Position numbers and translations under genes: made by a program. Shown piece by piece: positions 62,876-64,000 of a stretch of 64,000 bases of DNA. Each line of letters starts with the position of its first letter. The first letter of the stretch is position 1. Source of the DNA: Rhizobium etli CFN 42 (GTDB lineage Bacteria; Pseudomonadota; Alphaproteobacteria; Rhizobiales; Rhizobiaceae); NCBI RefSeq assembly GCF_000092045.1, contig NC_007761.1, positions 3,828,001 through 3,892,000 of the forward strand. Reading direction: 5' to 3'. The notes below the pieces were generated by a model. It was given only the letters and a program-made list of their open reading frames with translations. It did no database searches and was not told where the DNA came from.

Positions 62876-64000
62876 TCACATCGCTTCCAGTTCGGCACGG
62901 TGCCGGTGCATAGCCAGAAGACGGCGATAGTCGCGGTCGTAAAGCGCCTGTTTCGACTTGTCGGGAAGCCGTTCGTCGCCGCCAGGATACATCGCTTCGC
63001 CGGCTGCCGCCAAGTCCTCGTGCAGGCCGCAGGCAACGGATGCCGCAATCGCCGTGCCGAGCAGCACCGCCTCGTTCATCTTCGGCACCACGACCTTGCA
63101 GCCGGTAGCGTCGCTATAGAGTTCCATCAGCACCTGGTTCTTCACGTGTCCGCCGGCGATATGCAGCGTATCGGGCACGTAGCCATATTCCTTCATCTTC
63201 TCCAGGATATTGCGGATGCCGAGAGCGATCGCGACGGCAGACCGCCAGTAGAGCGCGCAAAGCCCGTCGAAGGAGGTGTCGAGCGTCAGCCCGCTGATCA
63301 CACCGACGGCATGCGGATCGGCAAGCGGCGAGCGATTGCCGTGAAAGTCCGGCAGCACAAAAATGCGCTCGCCGAAAGCGTCGCCCTCCTCCGCCCGCAA
63401 TTCGGCAATGCGCGCGACGATCTTCTGGTGCAGCGCCGCCGTCGGCTCGCCGCCGGCTGTATGCATACGCACGACATGGTCGAGCAGCGCACCGGTCGCA
63501 GATTGCCCCGCCTCCACCAGCCAGGACCGCGGGAAGACAACCTCATAATAAGGTCCCCACATGCCGTGGCTCGGCTTGCACTCCTGCGAGAAGGCGACGA
63601 TGCAGCTCGACGTGCCGGCGATCAGTGCCAGCTGGCGCTCACGTGTTACAGGATCGGCCGCATAACCGCCGAGCGCCCCGAGCGCGCCGGCATAGGCGTC
63701 GATCATTCCCGCGGAGACATGGCACTCCGTGGTCAGCCCCAGCGCCTCGGCCGCATCAGCCGTCAACCAGCCTATGCTGCCGCCGACCGGCACAGTCTCA
63801 TCCGGTAGCCGGCCGCGGGCCTGAAGATCGTCCAGCTCGATCTGCTGCAGGAAATCCAGCTGCCATCCCTTTTCTCGATGGGCGAGATAGTTCCATTTTG
63901 CCGTCAGCGTGCAGCGAGAACGGGCAGTGGAACCCGTCGATTTCCAGGTCATGAAATCGGCAAGATCGAAGAAATAACCCGCCTTTTCCCATGTCGCCGG
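62876..64000 (-). CDS. FGGY-family carbohydrate (ribulo-/pentulo-) kinase, 5' end beyond the window
   Basis: The C-terminal 374 residues of an FGGY kinase; the frame is open to the right edge. 'AGYFFDLADFMTWKSTGS' and 'TLTAKWNYLAH' are typical of the D-ribulokinase/FGGY-carbohydrate group (about 540 residues in full). Also visible are 'HVSAGMIDAYAGALGALGG' with the catalytic Asp, 'ALIAGTSSCIVAFS' and 'IAGGHVKNQVLMELYSDATG' for nucleotide binding. Likely substrate is D-ribulose or another pentulose. Upstream partners are not visible. Confidence 0.9.
   Translation of the reverse strand, partial: PATWEKAGYFFDLADFMTWKSTGSTARSRCTLTAKWNYLAHREKGWQLDFLQQIELDDLQARGRLPDETVPVGGSIGWLTADAAEALGLTTECHVSAGMIDAYAGALGALGGYAADPVTRERQLALIAGTSSCIVAFSQECKPSHGMWGPYYEVVFPRSWLVEAGQSATGALLDHVVRMHTAGGEPTAALHQKIVARIAELRAEEGDAFGERIFVLPDFHGNRSPLADPHAVGVISGLTLDTSFDGLCALYWRSAVAIALGIRNILEKMKEYGYVPDTLHIAGGHVKNQVLMELYSDATGCKVVVPKMNEAVLLGTAIAASVACGLHEDLAAAGEAMYPGGDERLPDKSKQALYDRDYRRLLAMHRHRAELEAM

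Overview
The window looks like chromosomal DNA of a Rhizobium of the R. etli/R. leguminosarum group. The basis is high GC, dense genes with many TRAP, ABC and LacI/LysR/TetR modules, protein sequences of rhizobial type, and intergenic palindromic mosaic repeats typical of Rhizobiales. I see no tRNA, rRNA, CRISPR, phage or insertion-sequence genes. Base composition and gene style look even throughout.

Layout. 0-6 kb: a TRAP 2-oxoacid-type transporter whose permease and binding-protein genes are convergent, a class-I amidotransferase-like hydrolase, and a LacI regulator with a 2-hydroxyacid dehydrogenase. 6-11.5 kb: MarR regulator divergent from a creatininase-family gene; a probable Zur-controlled pair (COG0523 metallochaperone GTPase plus WD40 protein); cysE; a GNAT gene. 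11.6-16 kb: ornithine/lysine decarboxylase with a long structured leader (speF-motif candidate), a LysR gene with a perfect dyad in front of it, and a DUF1007-NicO metal transport pair. 16-25 kb: GNAT plus a coupled micro membrane protein, DUF533 protein, KDPG aldolase, CYTH-CHAD-trhO, a CHASE4-like GGDEF-EAL protein and a GH1 beta-glucosidase. 25-37 kb: sugar catabolism, with a frameshifted DoxX gene, a Gfo/Idh/MocA dehydrogenase and sugar isomerase/epimerase, a ribose-type ABC transporter controlled by a divergent LacI with twin perfect operators, and the xylR-like/xylB/xylA operon. 37.5-43 kb: EmrAB-type efflux pump with divergent TetR and overlapping promoters, an AraC-GyrI-like regulator and a TerC protein. 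43.4-47 kb: gltX, lysS and a membrane-anchored hypothetical. 47.3-54 kb: LysR, then a putrescine/spermidine-type ABC operon ending in gamma-aminobutyraldehyde dehydrogenase (YdcSTUV-PatD type). 54-64 kb: DUF1328 microprotein, DoxX, truncated DUF1345, tal, SorC regulator, Ada-like alkyltransferase, DUF2244, nth, TetR/VOC pair with twin operators, CysZ/EI24-like membrane protein, RpiR regulator, and a carbohydrate kinase running off the right edge.

How the genes fit together. Pentose and hexose use is the main theme (xylA/xylB, ribose-type ABC, tal, eda, beta-glucosidase, FGGY kinase). Polyamine synthesis (decarboxylase) and polyamine uptake/degradation (ABC plus PatD) form a second theme. Metal homeostasis (Zur box, COG0523, NicO, TerC) is a third. 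I found no clearly unprecedented multi-gene system. The most rewarding novelties are regulatory: the decarboxylase leader, the Zur box, several perfect operator dyads, palindromic repeats inside operons, and two decayed genes.
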